Shown: positions 27,748 to 37,110, numbered from the stretch's first letter. The stretch is DNA of 64,000 bases from Neobacillus niacini NBRC 15566 (GCF_001591505.1 NZ_BCVA01000013.1:52295-116294), one strand, 5' to 3'. The notes: generated by a model from the sequence alone, not told the origin. Made by a program: numbers and translations.

Positions 27748-28050
27748 ATGGCAGTAGAAGGAATCAAAATATCTCTGAATGAGGTTAGCAGTACGGCCAA
27801 TCAAATCCGTAATCTAAATCAACAATTAACGGGTAGATTGGATGAAATTAAGAGAGAAATGAATGCTTTAGCGAATTCATGGAATAGTGATGCATCCAAT
27901 ACAATTCGTAATAATTTCAATGCACTTTCACCAAAGTTTGATAATTTCCGTGAAATTGTTGATAGCTATTCAAAGTTCTTAGATCAAACTGTAAATGCCT
28001 ATAACTCAACAGAATCAGCAATCAACAGCAACGCGAGTGCATTTAAATAA
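27748..28050 (+). CDS. WXG100 family protein 2
   Basis: A 100-residue paralogue of the previous gene. The turn is NSWNSDAS (WxS instead of WxG) and the C-terminal helix has YNSTE, a proper YxxxE signal. The two proteins may form a heterodimer in which only this one carries the signal (inference). GTGAGGTGG precedes the ATG at 27748. A strong hairpin follows the gene. Confidence 0.9.
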   Translation: MAVEGIKISLNEVSSTANQIRNLNQQLTGRLDEIKREMNALANSWNSDASNTIRNNFNALSPKFDNFREIVDSYSKFLDQTVNAYNSTESAINSNASAFK

Positions 28051-28064
28051 GCCTGCAGGTTGTA

Positions 28065-28103
28065 TTGTTCCTAACTCTCTTTTTAGAGGAGAGTTAGGAA
28101 CAA
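28065..28103 (+). terminator. Strong hairpin after the WXG100 genes
   Basis: A perfect 15-bp stem (TTGTTCCTAACTCTC with its complement) without a T-run. It is more likely an mRNA-protecting or partial-termination structure than a full terminator, which would raise WXG100 yield over the downstream genes. Confidence 0.6.
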
Positions 28104-28163
28104 CATCATTTCTAGAGCACGTAACACATGGTAGTGCAAAAAAACTAAGATGGAGACGATAAA

Positions 28164-29009
28164 ATGAAAACGGATTTGGAGAAGCTTTTTTCAGGAACGC
28201 TTACGAAAGAACAGTTGATGAATCATTTACTAAACATCGTCGACAGTTTAACGGAATTAGAAAAAAACAATGTAGATTTCGAAAACATCTTGCTAGACAA
28301 GAAACATATTTTTCTTGATCACTTTTCAAATAGATTAGTATTTATGTGTGTTCCCATAAAGGATAATGTCTTTGAAAAGGTATCAATGGGTGAATTCTTT
28401 AAAGAACTAATCGCCTCCACTACCTATGATGAAAATGATGATTTGCTGTGTTTTATCAAGCTTCATAATTACATAGCAAGTACACCTGCATTCCAACTGA
28501 AGGACTTTAAAGAAAAACTGATTGAGTTTTCCACCGGTCGGAAACAGAGAAAAGAGCAAGTACGAGAAACAAATTCAAATTTTTACAGTCCAGGTTTCAT
28601 CACGCGTGCCTTAATGGCAACTGATGAAGAAGGAACAACCGTTTTAGGGGAATTAAATGAGTTGGAAGAGTATGAAGAAGGTACCACGGCGTTAGGGGTA
28701 GACAATAGAAATTTGTCAAAACCATATCTCATCGATGCAGAAAGCGGTACGAATATTGTTGTAACGAAAGAAGTTTTTAAATTAGGAAGAGACCCTGAAC
28801 AAGTCGATTATACGTTGAACAGTAAAGTGGTGGGACGGATTCATGCGGAATTGGTTACCACTGACGGCGAATATTTTTTAATTGATAAACATTCAAGAAA
28901 TGGCAGCTATGTGAACGGAGTCAAACTGTCTTCAAATGAAAAGACCAAGATTAAACATGAAGATCGAATAAAGCTTGCCAATCAAGAATTTATTTTTAAG
29001 TTGTTTTAA
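28164..29009 (+). CDS. FHA domain protein (DUF6382-like N-terminus)
   Basis: A 281-residue cytoplasmic protein. Residues 1-140 resemble the domain found before FHA in DUF6382 proteins; ENILLDKKHIFLD (residues 40-52) recalls a kinase catalytic loop as in the EssB/YukC pseudokinase. A linker carries two repeated motifs, EEGTTVLG and EEGTTALG. The C-terminal FHA domain (about 195-281) has LGRDPEQVDY, GRIHAEL and HSRNGSYVNG, the phosphothreonine-binding residues. It sits before a phosphatase and a kinase, so it is probably a reader of kinase output in the secretion system. Confidence 0.8.
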   Translation: MKTDLEKLFSGTLTKEQLMNHLLNIVDSLTELEKNNVDFENILLDKKHIFLDHFSNRLVFMCVPIKDNVFEKVSMGEFFKELIASTTYDENDDLLCFIKLHNYIASTPAFQLKDFKEKLIEFSTGRKQRKEQVRETNSNFYSPGFITRALMATDEEGTTVLGELNELEEYEEGTTALGVDNRNLSKPYLIDAESGTNIVVTKEVFKLGRDPEQVDYTLNSKVVGRIHAELVTTDGEYFLIDKHSRNGSYVNGVKLSSNEKTKIKHEDRIKLANQEFIFKLF

Positions 29010-29024
29010 AAGGGAGGTTACCTC

Positions 29025-29792
29025 ATGGCGTTTTTAACAGCGCACCACACAGATGTAGGGATCAAAAAGAATACCAATCAAGATGCTTTGTTACTAAAGA
29101 CAGCGAAAACCCCGAAAGGCTCAGTCGCCCTTTTCATCGTTTGTGATGGGATGGGCGGCTTGTCGCACGGGGAGCTGGCCAGCGCGACGGTCATTAGAGG
29201 TATGGCAGAGTGGTTTGATGTGGAAATGCCGAGACTCTCTCAATCAGAGTACATCGGGGAAGAAATTTATGCAGAATTAACAAAGTGCATTAATCAATTG
29301 AATGAGAAAATCCTCCACTACGGTGAAACCTCAAAAGTGAAATTAGGCACAACTCTGACCGCATTATTGATCTTCCACAATAAATATTTTATTGCTCATA
29401 TCGGAGATAGCCGGGCATACAGCATTTCTAACAGCCTGCATCAACTGACGCAGGATCAAACGTTAGTCGGAAGGGAAGTAGCCCGTGGGAACATAACGGA
29501 AGAGCAGGCCAAAGTAGATCCGCGCCGAAATGTGCTGCTGCAATGTGTTGGGGCAACAAAAGAAATTGAAGTTGGCTTTTCCACAGGTGATGTCCAATTA
29601 AACACGGTGTTTATGTTATGTTCCGACGGATTCTACCATCAAATAACCGAGGAAGAGTTAGCGCTAAATCTTAGTCCAGAAACGATAAAAAGTGATCAGC
29701 AGCTGAAGGACAAAATTGTCGAGTTAGTAGAGTTAGTAAAGGCTAGGAAAGAAGTAGATAATATTTCGGTTGTAGCAGCAAAAGTTTTGTAA
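29025..29792 (+). CDS. PP2C-family Ser/Thr protein phosphatase
   Basis: A 255-residue PPM/PP2C phosphatase. Metal-binding motifs are intact: KKNTNQDALLL (residues 14-24), VCDGMGGLSHGE (39-50), AHIGDSRAYSI and MLCSDGFYH, and the late Asp in KEVDNISVVA. It removes phosphate from Ser/Thr and would oppose the kinase encoded 19 nt downstream. AAGGGAGGTT precedes the ATG. Confidence 0.92.
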   Translation: MAFLTAHHTDVGIKKNTNQDALLLKTAKTPKGSVALFIVCDGMGGLSHGELASATVIRGMAEWFDVEMPRLSQSEYIGEEIYAELTKCINQLNEKILHYGETSKVKLGTTLTALLIFHNKYFIAHIGDSRAYSISNSLHQLTQDQTLVGREVARGNITEEQAKVDPRRNVLLQCVGATKEIEVGFSTGDVQLNTVFMLCSDGFYHQITEEELALNLSPETIKSDQQLKDKIVELVELVKARKEVDNISVVAAKVL

Positions 29793-29811
29793 TTTAGCGG
29801 GGGCGTTTTTC

Positions 29812-31755
29812 TTGATAGAAATTGGAGCGGTAATTGATGAAAGATATGAAATATTAAAGGAAATTGGCCGCGGCGGCATGAGTATCGTTTATCTAGCAAT
29901 GGATAACAGACTGAACAAATCATTAGTCGTAAAGGACATTCGTAAACGCGCATCTAGCAATAACGAGCTTCTGATCAACAGCTTGATTGTCGAAGCCAAT
30001 ATGCTCAAAGTTCTTGACCATGGGGCGCTGCCAAAGATCTACGATATTATCGAATCTGAGGGTGATATCTATGTGGTCATGGACTATATCGAAGGAGAGT
30101 CTTTAAAAGAAAAGCTGAAACGAGAAAAGACCATTTCGACGAATCAGGTTATTGACTGGGCAAGGCAGCTAAGTGAGGTTTTGGAATACTTACATACAAG
30201 AAAACCCTACCCAATTATTTATCGTGATATGAAACCAGATAATATCATGCTTACCCCTGAAGGGAAAATTAAGCTGATTGACTTTGGAATCGCAAGGGAA
30301 TTCAAGAGCGAGAGTTCTACGGACACAACCAATTTAGGAACGAAATCTTATGCCGCACCTGAGCAGATGTCCGGCAAGCAGACGGATGCGCGCACGGATA
30401 TCTATAGCTTAGGCGTTACCTTGTATCATCTAATCACCGGTAAGAGTTTGAATGAGCCGCCCTTTGAGCTTAAACCAATCCGTCATTGGGATCCAGCCCT
30501 TCCTGAAGGGCTAGAACATATTATTATGAAAGCGACACAGTCAGAGCCAGCCAATCGCTATCAAAGCTGCAGTGAACTATCCTATGACCTTGAAAATATT
30601 AACAAGCTGACAGCAGGGTATAAAAAGAAGCTGCGCAAGAAGCTATCCATCTTTCTTGTACCTGCTGTTTTGTGTCTCATCTTTACGACCACAACCGTGT
30701 TTGGATATAAAGGCGTGAAAAATACGCAGTTCCAAGATTATATGAGCTTGGTGAATGATAGCTCGGTTTATTTAATGGATGGCAACGATAAGAAAGCAAT
30801 TGAAACCTTGGAAAAAGCAATCACAACCATCGATAATCGCCGAGCTGAAGCCTATATCAATTTACTAGATTTATATAGTAATCGAAATGAAACTGATACG
30901 GGGTTAGCGAAAATAGAAGCCTATATTGAGGATGAGTATGGAGATATCCATGAGAATAATGAGGTCCGATTTAAAATGGGGATGACGTATTTTGATATCA
31001 AACATAACTACTCGGAGGCGTTAAAGCATTTCAATCAAGTCGATCCAGAGGTAATTCCAGATGCGCAGTATTATGAAGCATTAGCGACAACGATGATTTC
31101 AATGAATATTGACTATAAGAAGTTCTCCGAAAATCTACTTGAATTTGAAACGTTCAATGATCGGCTGCCAAATGGACGAAAGAAAATTGATAACTATAAT
31201 TCTTTAGCAAATATATACATCTCGTATAAAGGGCAAATAACCGATGCCAATACCAAAGCAATTGAAATTGTTGAAAAAGCCTACGAGGTTCTACGATTAC
31301 TCGAAAATGAGAACTTATTAATCAAGTATGAATTGGATTTTGAACAAAAATTAGCCCAAGCCTTCTATAGCAGAGGTGTAAATTCAAAGGATAAAGTGAC
31401 CGCAAGGGAAGACTACGAGCAGGCAATCGAGCATTATCAAAACCTTATAGAATTAAATGCTAGTAATGAAGAAGAAATCGTAGTGAAAATTGGGGTCATT
31501 TATCAAGAAATGGGTGAGCATGCCCGCGCGGGTGAGCAATTCCAAAAAGCGATAAAAAGGTTTCCAAAAAGTACGGATGCCTATGTGAAGCTTGGAAATT
31601 TATTGTTAGATATCGAACAAAGTAAAGAGGAGTCCAGTCGAAATTATCAAGCCGCAAAGCTGGTTTATGAACAAGCAAGCGCACTAGATCAATCAGGTGA
31701 GGATGAAGCCTTCAAAAAGCTAAAAAGGAGGTTTGATAGCTTAAGTATTAACTAG
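29812..31755 (+). CDS. Ser/Thr protein kinase with membrane segment and TPR-like ectodomain
   Basis: A 647-residue protein. The kinase domain (about residues 10-265) has the Gly loop IGRGGMSIVY, Lys41, Glu61, catalytic loop YRDMKPDN with Asp139, DFG at 157-159 and APEQ, so it looks active. A hydrophobic segment (about 277-298) follows, then about 340 residues of helical repeats with TPR-like pairs (for example AIEHYQNLIELNASNEE). The layout kinase, single TM, helical outside domain mirrors EssB/YukC, where the kinase fold is a pseudokinase. The start is TTG. The EssB-substitute role is inference. Confidence 0.9.
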   Translation: MIEIGAVIDERYEILKEIGRGGMSIVYLAMDNRLNKSLVVKDIRKRASSNNELLINSLIVEANMLKVLDHGALPKIYDIIESEGDIYVVMDYIEGESLKEKLKREKTISTNQVIDWARQLSEVLEYLHTRKPYPIIYRDMKPDNIMLTPEGKIKLIDFGIAREFKSESSTDTTNLGTKSYAAPEQMSGKQTDARTDIYSLGVTLYHLITGKSLNEPPFELKPIRHWDPALPEGLEHIIMKATQSEPANRYQSCSELSYDLENINKLTAGYKKKLRKKLSIFLVPAVLCLIFTTTTVFGYKGVKNTQFQDYMSLVNDSSVYLMDGNDKKAIETLEKAITTIDNRRAEAYINLLDLYSNRNETDTGLAKIEAYIEDEYGDIHENNEVRFKMGMTYFDIKHNYSEALKHFNQVDPEVIPDAQYYEALATTMISMNIDYKKFSENLLEFETFNDRLPNGRKKIDNYNSLANIYISYKGQITDANTKAIEIVEKAYEVLRLLENENLLIKYELDFEQKLAQAFYSRGVNSKDKVTAREDYEQAIEHYQNLIELNASNEEEIVVKIGVIYQEMGEHARAGEQFQKAIKRFPKSTDAYVKLGNLLLDIEQSKEESSRNYQAAKLVYEQASALDQSGEDEAFKKLKRRFDSLSIN

Positions 31756-31769
31756 AAAGGAGCTGGAAA

Positions 31770-32213
31770 ATGGAGTACCAAATTATGCTTTACGGAGGAA
31801 TGGCCGGTGCACTGATAACCTTAATTATTTCAATTATCCTCTACGTCAAAATGGGTATTGCCCAAGTGGTCGAGGATTTAACCGGTATAAGCCTTCGGAA
31901 AAGATTACATAAAAAGCGAAAAGCCCAAGATAAATCAAATGAAAAGCGGCTGACAAAGGAAATTATGTTAAAGAAGCAATATGCTGGGGAGGCTGCAGCT
32001 AGTCAAGAAACCGAACTTATGGACAATAGGCTAGAGGAAACAGCCTTACTAGGTGATGAAGATATCGAAGAAACCACTTTGTTAACAGCCGACCTTGATG
32101 AAACAACGGTTTTATCGGAGGAGGCAGAGGAAACTTCATTATTACTAGAGAAAGAAGATTTTTTCAAAAAAGAAGTTGATGTAATCGTTGTTCATTCCAC
32201 CACGATTATCTAA
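31770..32213 (+). CDS. Membrane protein with five spaced ET-x-L motifs, probable kinase target / FHA ligand
   Basis: A 147-residue protein with one membrane segment (about residues 5-27), a basic stretch (residues 42-70) and an acidic tail. The tail repeats ETELM, ETALL, ETTLL, ETTVL and ETSLL, with the motif threonines at 81, 91, 102, 112 and 122, a period of 10-11 residues. I know no named family. Threonines in acidic surroundings next to a kinase and two FHA proteins suggest phosphorylation and FHA docking, as ETTS does in mycobacterial GarA. It is 14 nt after the kinase gene. Confidence 0.7.
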   Translation: MEYQIMLYGGMAGALITLIISIILYVKMGIAQVVEDLTGISLRKRLHKKRKAQDKSNEKRLTKEIMLKKQYAGEAAASQETELMDNRLEETALLGDEDIEETTLLTADLDETTVLSEEAEETSLLLEKEDFFKKEVDVIVVHSTTII

Positions 32214-32228
32214 GGGGAGTGTAGTAGA

Positions 32229-35200
32229 ATGGCAGAGAGGATAGCTAAAAGATACAAAAGTAAAAAGAAGGTAATCTGGACATTAACGGTCATTCTTTTG
32301 CTAATTTCAGTGTTTATATTTAGCACAAATGCATTTTCACTTGATGGGGCAAAGCGATATATTGTCTTTAATGAGGAAAAATGGGACATGGAATCAATGG
32401 ATCAGCCAGAGTGGATGACCAATAAAGATAGTGTTACCTTCAAGGTAGATTTAAAGGAAGATTTTGAGAATAACAGTCAGGGTGATAGTGTTACGGAGGG
32501 GAAGGTACCGTTTACAGTTATGGCTGATTACCAAGGCGGTAAGGTCCCAATAACCATGGAAGAAATGAAGGACCCTGAGTTAGGTTTTTTAGGGGAATAT
32601 TTGGTTTCAATCCCAATGCAGCCTGATAGTCCCGAGGGCAGCCTACATGTAACAGTGAAATTTGCTGAAGGTAATTCATGGAATATTCCAGTTTCAACCA
32701 ACACATTTACCATAAATCGAGATGCTGTTAAGCCTGTAGTGACGATTACACCTTGGTTCGAAAATGGAAGTTTTCAAGACGGAGGGTTTACTAACAAGCC
32801 GGTCTCAATGGGTATAAAAGTAACGGACAGTAATTTTCTTCCTGGAGACAATACGGTTTCAATTCTAAAAGATGGGATTGCCTACCAACCAGCACAGGCA
32901 CCTGTCTGGAAAGAAAATGAAACGTTCCTAACTTTCGATAATACCGGATTTTATGAAGTAACGATTGCTGCCGCTGATAAAGCCGGAAATAAAAGTGATT
33001 CCACAAAAGTCACGTTTGGTATCGTGAAACAAGGTCCGCGATTAACGATAAAGGATAAAAACGACAGTGGTTTTTATAAAAATGTTGAACTGGAAGTGGA
33101 AAGCGACATTCTTATCTATGACGCAACAGCAGTGATTGAGAAAACGATCAATGGTGAAACGACGTCGGAAGTGAGAATTTTCGAGAAAAAAGGTAAAAAT
33201 GCTGTCCTTTCCCTGACAGAGGATGGTAACTACAAGGTAAGTGTTACGGTAAAAGATCGGCAAAATATTGATCCTGGACATCAGTTAGGGATCACAAGTT
33301 TTACGATTGATCAAACAGCACCGGTCCTAGCCATTAACGGTGTCATTGACCAAGGTGAATACAAGGAACCTAAAGATGCTCAAATCAGTGTGATTGATGC
33401 GAATGTCGATAATAGTAAAACCGAGCTTAAAATAACGGCAGGAAACCGAGTAACAACCTATAAGGGTGAAGAAGCTTACAAAAAATATTCTTTTACCGAG
33501 GAAGGTGTTTATGTACTTGAATTAAGCGCCACCGATAGGGCTCAGAATACCGCAGTTAAAAAACTAACATTTATAATCGATAAGTCTGCGCCAACACTTG
33601 ATATCACTGGGGTAAATACAGGGGAATTTTACAACTCGGATAAAAATAAAAAGGAAGTAACAGTATCCGTAGAAGATTTAACCCTTGATTTAACGCAAAC
33701 AACGTTAAAAGTCGAGAAAGATGGGGCTGCTTATCCAGAATCGATTCAGTTGAGCGGCGTATCAGACTCAAGAGCAGAGGCAAAACATACCTTTACAGCT
33801 GAAGGGAAATATAAGCTTACCCTTACTTCAACAGATAAACTAAAACAAGCTGCGACAGCAAAATCAGTTTCTTTTACCATTGATAATACAGCCCCAAAAT
33901 CGGTTGTTACCCTAGATGGCACGATGATGACAGAAGATGAACTAGTGGTGGATGGCGAGAAAACGGTAAAAATAATGGTAACCGACAAGCACCATGATGC
34001 TTACAACCTAACGGTTAGGAAGAATGGTGAAGAGTATGGAATCAACCCATTCATTCGTGACGGTGACACAGTTGCAGCGGAACATTTATTTAAAGATGAC
34101 GGAGTCTATGAAATTAAAGTAGAATCTACCGATAAAGCGGGTAATGAAAATGTTCTGACAAAAACCATTACGATTGATACCGGCAAACCAGATATTCAAT
34201 TTAAAGGGGTTAACCATCAGGAACACTATAACAGTGAAACGGTGGATGTAACAGTAATCGTCAATGATTTCACGTTTGATAAAAACAAAACAACCCTTGA
34301 AATGACAAGAACTAATGGTGATCAGATGACCGAACTCAAACCAGGCAGCTGGGACATCTATGATTATTTGAAGTGGCTGTATAAAGGGGAAATGAACCTT
34401 ACTTTCCGAGATGAAGGCGTGTATCAGCTTAAAGTAACGGCAGAGGACAGATTCGGAAAAGTGAGCTCGAAAACCGTAACGTTTACCATTGATAGAACTG
34501 CACCAATGGTTGATATCACCGGGATTAATGAAGGTGCCTTTGTTAAAGGCGGTGGGGTTGTCATCGGGGTTAATGAATACTATTATGAAACAAATAAGGT
34601 AACGGTTACAGTTCAGAAAGATGAAAGTGAAAAAGAAGAAACGTTTGTGAATACAGATGAGCAATCTAAACTTGCATTAGACTTTACTGAAGATGGAGAT
34701 TATCGCATAAAAGTGTCTGCAGAAGATAAGGCTGGAAACAAAGCCTCCGACATGGAATTATCGTTCACCGTCGATACGATTAAACCAGTAATCGAGATTA
34801 TCGACGAGAACACTAGCGAACAGGTGAAGAATCACTCCTATCACGCAGAGGGCAAAAATGTTTCAATCGTAGTCAATGAACATAATTTTGCTAACAACAA
34901 TGTCCAGTATGAAGTAATAGAAAAAAATACTGTTACGAATGAAAGTAAAACGGTATGGATCGGTGAGTGGAGAAACTTTGCTGAAATATCTAGTCTTTCC
35001 TATCAATTTAAAGATGACTATGAGTATTTCATCAAGGTGATTGCGGAAGATGCAGCTGGCAACACTGCTGATGAAAAATCCGTAACGTTTACGATTGATA
35101 CGATCAATCCGATAATAGCAACCGATGGTATTGAGAATGGTCAGCATTACCAAAGTACGTCAGCGGCTTTTTGGGTCAAGGATACGAATATCGACATATC

Positions 35201-37103
35201 TAATACGAAGCTGAATGTGTTAAAAGATGGGGTGCCTTATAGCATTGGTGATATTGCATTAAGTTATCAAACAGAAGGTGCACTAAGCTATACGTTTAAA
35301 GAAGAAGGAAATTATACAGTGACGTTGGAAACAACTGATAAAGCGAAGCGAAAAAGCGTCCATGGACCGATAAGTTTTATTATTGATTCAACGAAGCCGG
35401 TTGTAAAAGTCGAAGGTGTGGACAATCATTCCTTTAACCCTACAGACAAAAACGTAACAGTATCCGTAAATGAGAAGAATTTTTCAACAAATAATGTTGA
35501 ATTGGTGGTAACAAAAGATAACAAGCGATATGATTTGGGTTCTTTCATCACGTACCAAAAACAGCTTTCCTCCATTAGTCATAATTTTTCCGAAGATGGA
35601 TTGTACGATATCTTGGTTAAATCAACTGATAAAGCTGGCAATGGACCTGTTGAGGTAAACCGCACATTTACGATTGATAAATCAAAACCTACTATAGAAA
35701 TAACGGGTGTGGATCAGGATGCCTTTTATAATGTGGATAAGAAAGTAAGTGTAGCGATTCGCGACGTGAACTTAGACATGAACAAAATAACGGTTACAAG
35801 AGATGGTGCCCGATATAATGCCGGCAGCTTCTCTATCAGCAATAATACGGCATCGCTTTATCACAATTTTAGTGAAGAAGGAGACTATCAAGTCTTGGTA
35901 GAAGCTGCCGATAAAGCTGGAAATAGTTTCTCACAGCAAGTGAGCTTCACGATTGATAAAACAAAGCCAGTCATCACCCCTAAATTTCAAGGACAAAACA
36001 GAGTAATCAAGGACGGTGAATATATAAACGAAATCTTCACACCGGAATTTGCTCTTGATCAGAAAGATGATTCGATCGTTTCTGTTGCATTAAACGGTAC
36101 AAATACAGGCAGAACGGCTCCGACTGCATCGAAGGAAATGGCTTACCACTTTCATGTATTAGCTCGAGATAAAGCGGGTAATGAAACAACGTTGGAAATT
36201 AAGTTTACTGTCGATACAACAAAGCCGGCATTATCAATTTCCGGTATACTTGATGGATTTTTTAATGAGAATGTGGTGCCAAATATTACGTATTCAGACA
36301 TTCATTTAGATCCAAGCAGAACTTCTGTAACGTTGAATGGTGCTCCTTACAAAAACGGAACGAAACTAGAATTGGAAAAAGACTATGTTCTCAAAGCAAT
36401 CGTGACAGATTTAGCGAACAATGTTAGTACGAGAACCATCGTTTTTACAATTGATAAAACGTCACCAGTCATCAAGTTTAAAGAACCTGTTTCGAATAAG
36501 TATTTTAATAAGGATGTAATTCCGGAGTTGTTGATTGAGGATTTGAACGAATATGATATCATTGCCCTAACCTTGGACGGCAAGGAATATAAACTTGGCG
36601 ATCCGATTACTTCTGAAGGTAAGCATGTTTTGTTTTTCGAGGTAAAGGATAAAGCCGGAAATATTAAGCAATTAAGTGTTGAGTTTGTTATAGATAAAAA
36701 AGCTCCGAAGATTATTTATGATGGAATTAAGCAGAATGAGCAATACTATGAGGCTGTTAAAGCAACAATAAGCCTTGATAATCCAAAGGATGACATTAAA
36801 TCCATTCTGGTAAATGGCAAGGTTCACCACTTTGAACAATCAGCTGGTGAGAATGGTGCGACCGTCTTTACATCTACTTTCTCAGAAATCAATTCCTATA
36901 AGGTAGAAGTTACAGCAGTGGATGATGCGGGAAATGAAACGACTATAGACATTCCGTTTGAGATTGCCGAGAAAACGGCTTTAGTGAAGTTTTATGAGAA
37001 CAAACCATTGTTTGCAGGTTCGTTAATCGGACTATTTGGAGTAATGGGACTTGGAATCACTGTATTAGCTAGACGAAAGAAAATAGCAGCAGTGGAGGAC
37101 TAA
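32229..37103 (+). CDS. Giant surface protein with about 15 Ig-like repeats, anchored at both ends
   Basis: A 1624-residue protein. It begins with a basic stretch and an N-terminal hydrophobic segment (about 15-37) and ends with a membrane segment (about 1595-1614) followed by RRKK. Between them about 15 modules of roughly 90-110 residues are each marked by an FTIDxTxP-type boundary and a late DKAGN motif, typical of bacterial Ig-like beta-sandwich repeats. The two-end membrane anchoring resembles EsaA/YueB of T7b systems in topology, but not in sequence. It is the last gene of the T7SS operon. An envelope-spanning part or adhesin are both possible. Confidence 0.8.
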   Translation: MAERIAKRYKSKKKVIWTLTVILLLISVFIFSTNAFSLDGAKRYIVFNEEKWDMESMDQPEWMTNKDSVTFKVDLKEDFENNSQGDSVTEGKVPFTVMADYQGGKVPITMEEMKDPELGFLGEYLVSIPMQPDSPEGSLHVTVKFAEGNSWNIPVSTNTFTINRDAVKPVVTITPWFENGSFQDGGFTNKPVSMGIKVTDSNFLPGDNTVSILKDGIAYQPAQAPVWKENETFLTFDNTGFYEVTIAAADKAGNKSDSTKVTFGIVKQGPRLTIKDKNDSGFYKNVELEVESDILIYDATAVIEKTINGETTSEVRIFEKKGKNAVLSLTEDGNYKVSVTVKDRQNIDPGHQLGITSFTIDQTAPVLAINGVIDQGEYKEPKDAQISVIDANVDNSKTELKITAGNRVTTYKGEEAYKKYSFTEEGVYVLELSATDRAQNTAVKKLTFIIDKSAPTLDITGVNTGEFYNSDKNKKEVTVSVEDLTLDLTQTTLKVEKDGAAYPESIQLSGVSDSRAEAKHTFTAEGKYKLTLTSTDKLKQAATAKSVSFTIDNTAPKSVVTLDGTMMTEDELVVDGEKTVKIMVTDKHHDAYNLTVRKNGEEYGINPFIRDGDTVAAEHLFKDDGVYEIKVESTDKAGNENVLTKTITIDTGKPDIQFKGVNHQEHYNSETVDVTVIVNDFTFDKNKTTLEMTRTNGDQMTELKPGSWDIYDYLKWLYKGEMNLTFRDEGVYQLKVTAEDRFGKVSSKTVTFTIDRTAPMVDITGINEGAFVKGGGVVIGVNEYYYETNKVTVTVQKDESEKEETFVNTDEQSKLALDFTEDGDYRIKVSAEDKAGNKASDMELSFTVDTIKPVIEIIDENTSEQVKNHSYHAEGKNVSIVVNEHNFANNNVQYEVIEKNTVTNESKTVWIGEWRNFAEISSLSYQFKDDYEYFIKVIAEDAAGNTADEKSVTFTIDTINPIIATDGIENGQHYQSTSAAFWVKDTNIDISNTKLNVLKDGVPYSIGDIALSYQTEGALSYTFKEEGNYTVTLETTDKAKRKSVHGPISFIIDSTKPVVKVEGVDNHSFNPTDKNVTVSVNEKNFSTNNVELVVTKDNKRYDLGSFITYQKQLSSISHNFSEDGLYDILVKSTDKAGNGPVEVNRTFTIDKSKPTIEITGVDQDAFYNVDKKVSVAIRDVNLDMNKITVTRDGARYNAGSFSISNNTASLYHNFSEEGDYQVLVEAADKAGNSFSQQVSFTIDKTKPVITPKFQGQNRVIKDGEYINEIFTPEFALDQKDDSIVSVALNGTNTGRTAPTASKEMAYHFHVLARDKAGNETTLEIKFTVDTTKPALSISGILDGFFNENVVPNITYSDIHLDPSRTSVTLNGAPYKNGTKLELEKDYVLKAIVTDLANNVSTRTIVFTIDKTSPVIKFKEPVSNKYFNKDVIPELLIEDLNEYDIIALTLDGKEYKLGDPITSEGKHVLFFEVKDKAGNIKQLSVEFVIDKKAPKIIYDGIKQNEQYYEAVKATISLDNPKDDIKSILVNGKVHHFEQSAGENGATVFTSTFSEINSYKVEVTAVDDAGNETTIDIPFEIAEKTALVKFYENKPLFAGSLIGLFGVMGLGITVLARRKKIAAVED

Positions 37104-37110
37104 AATCAGC

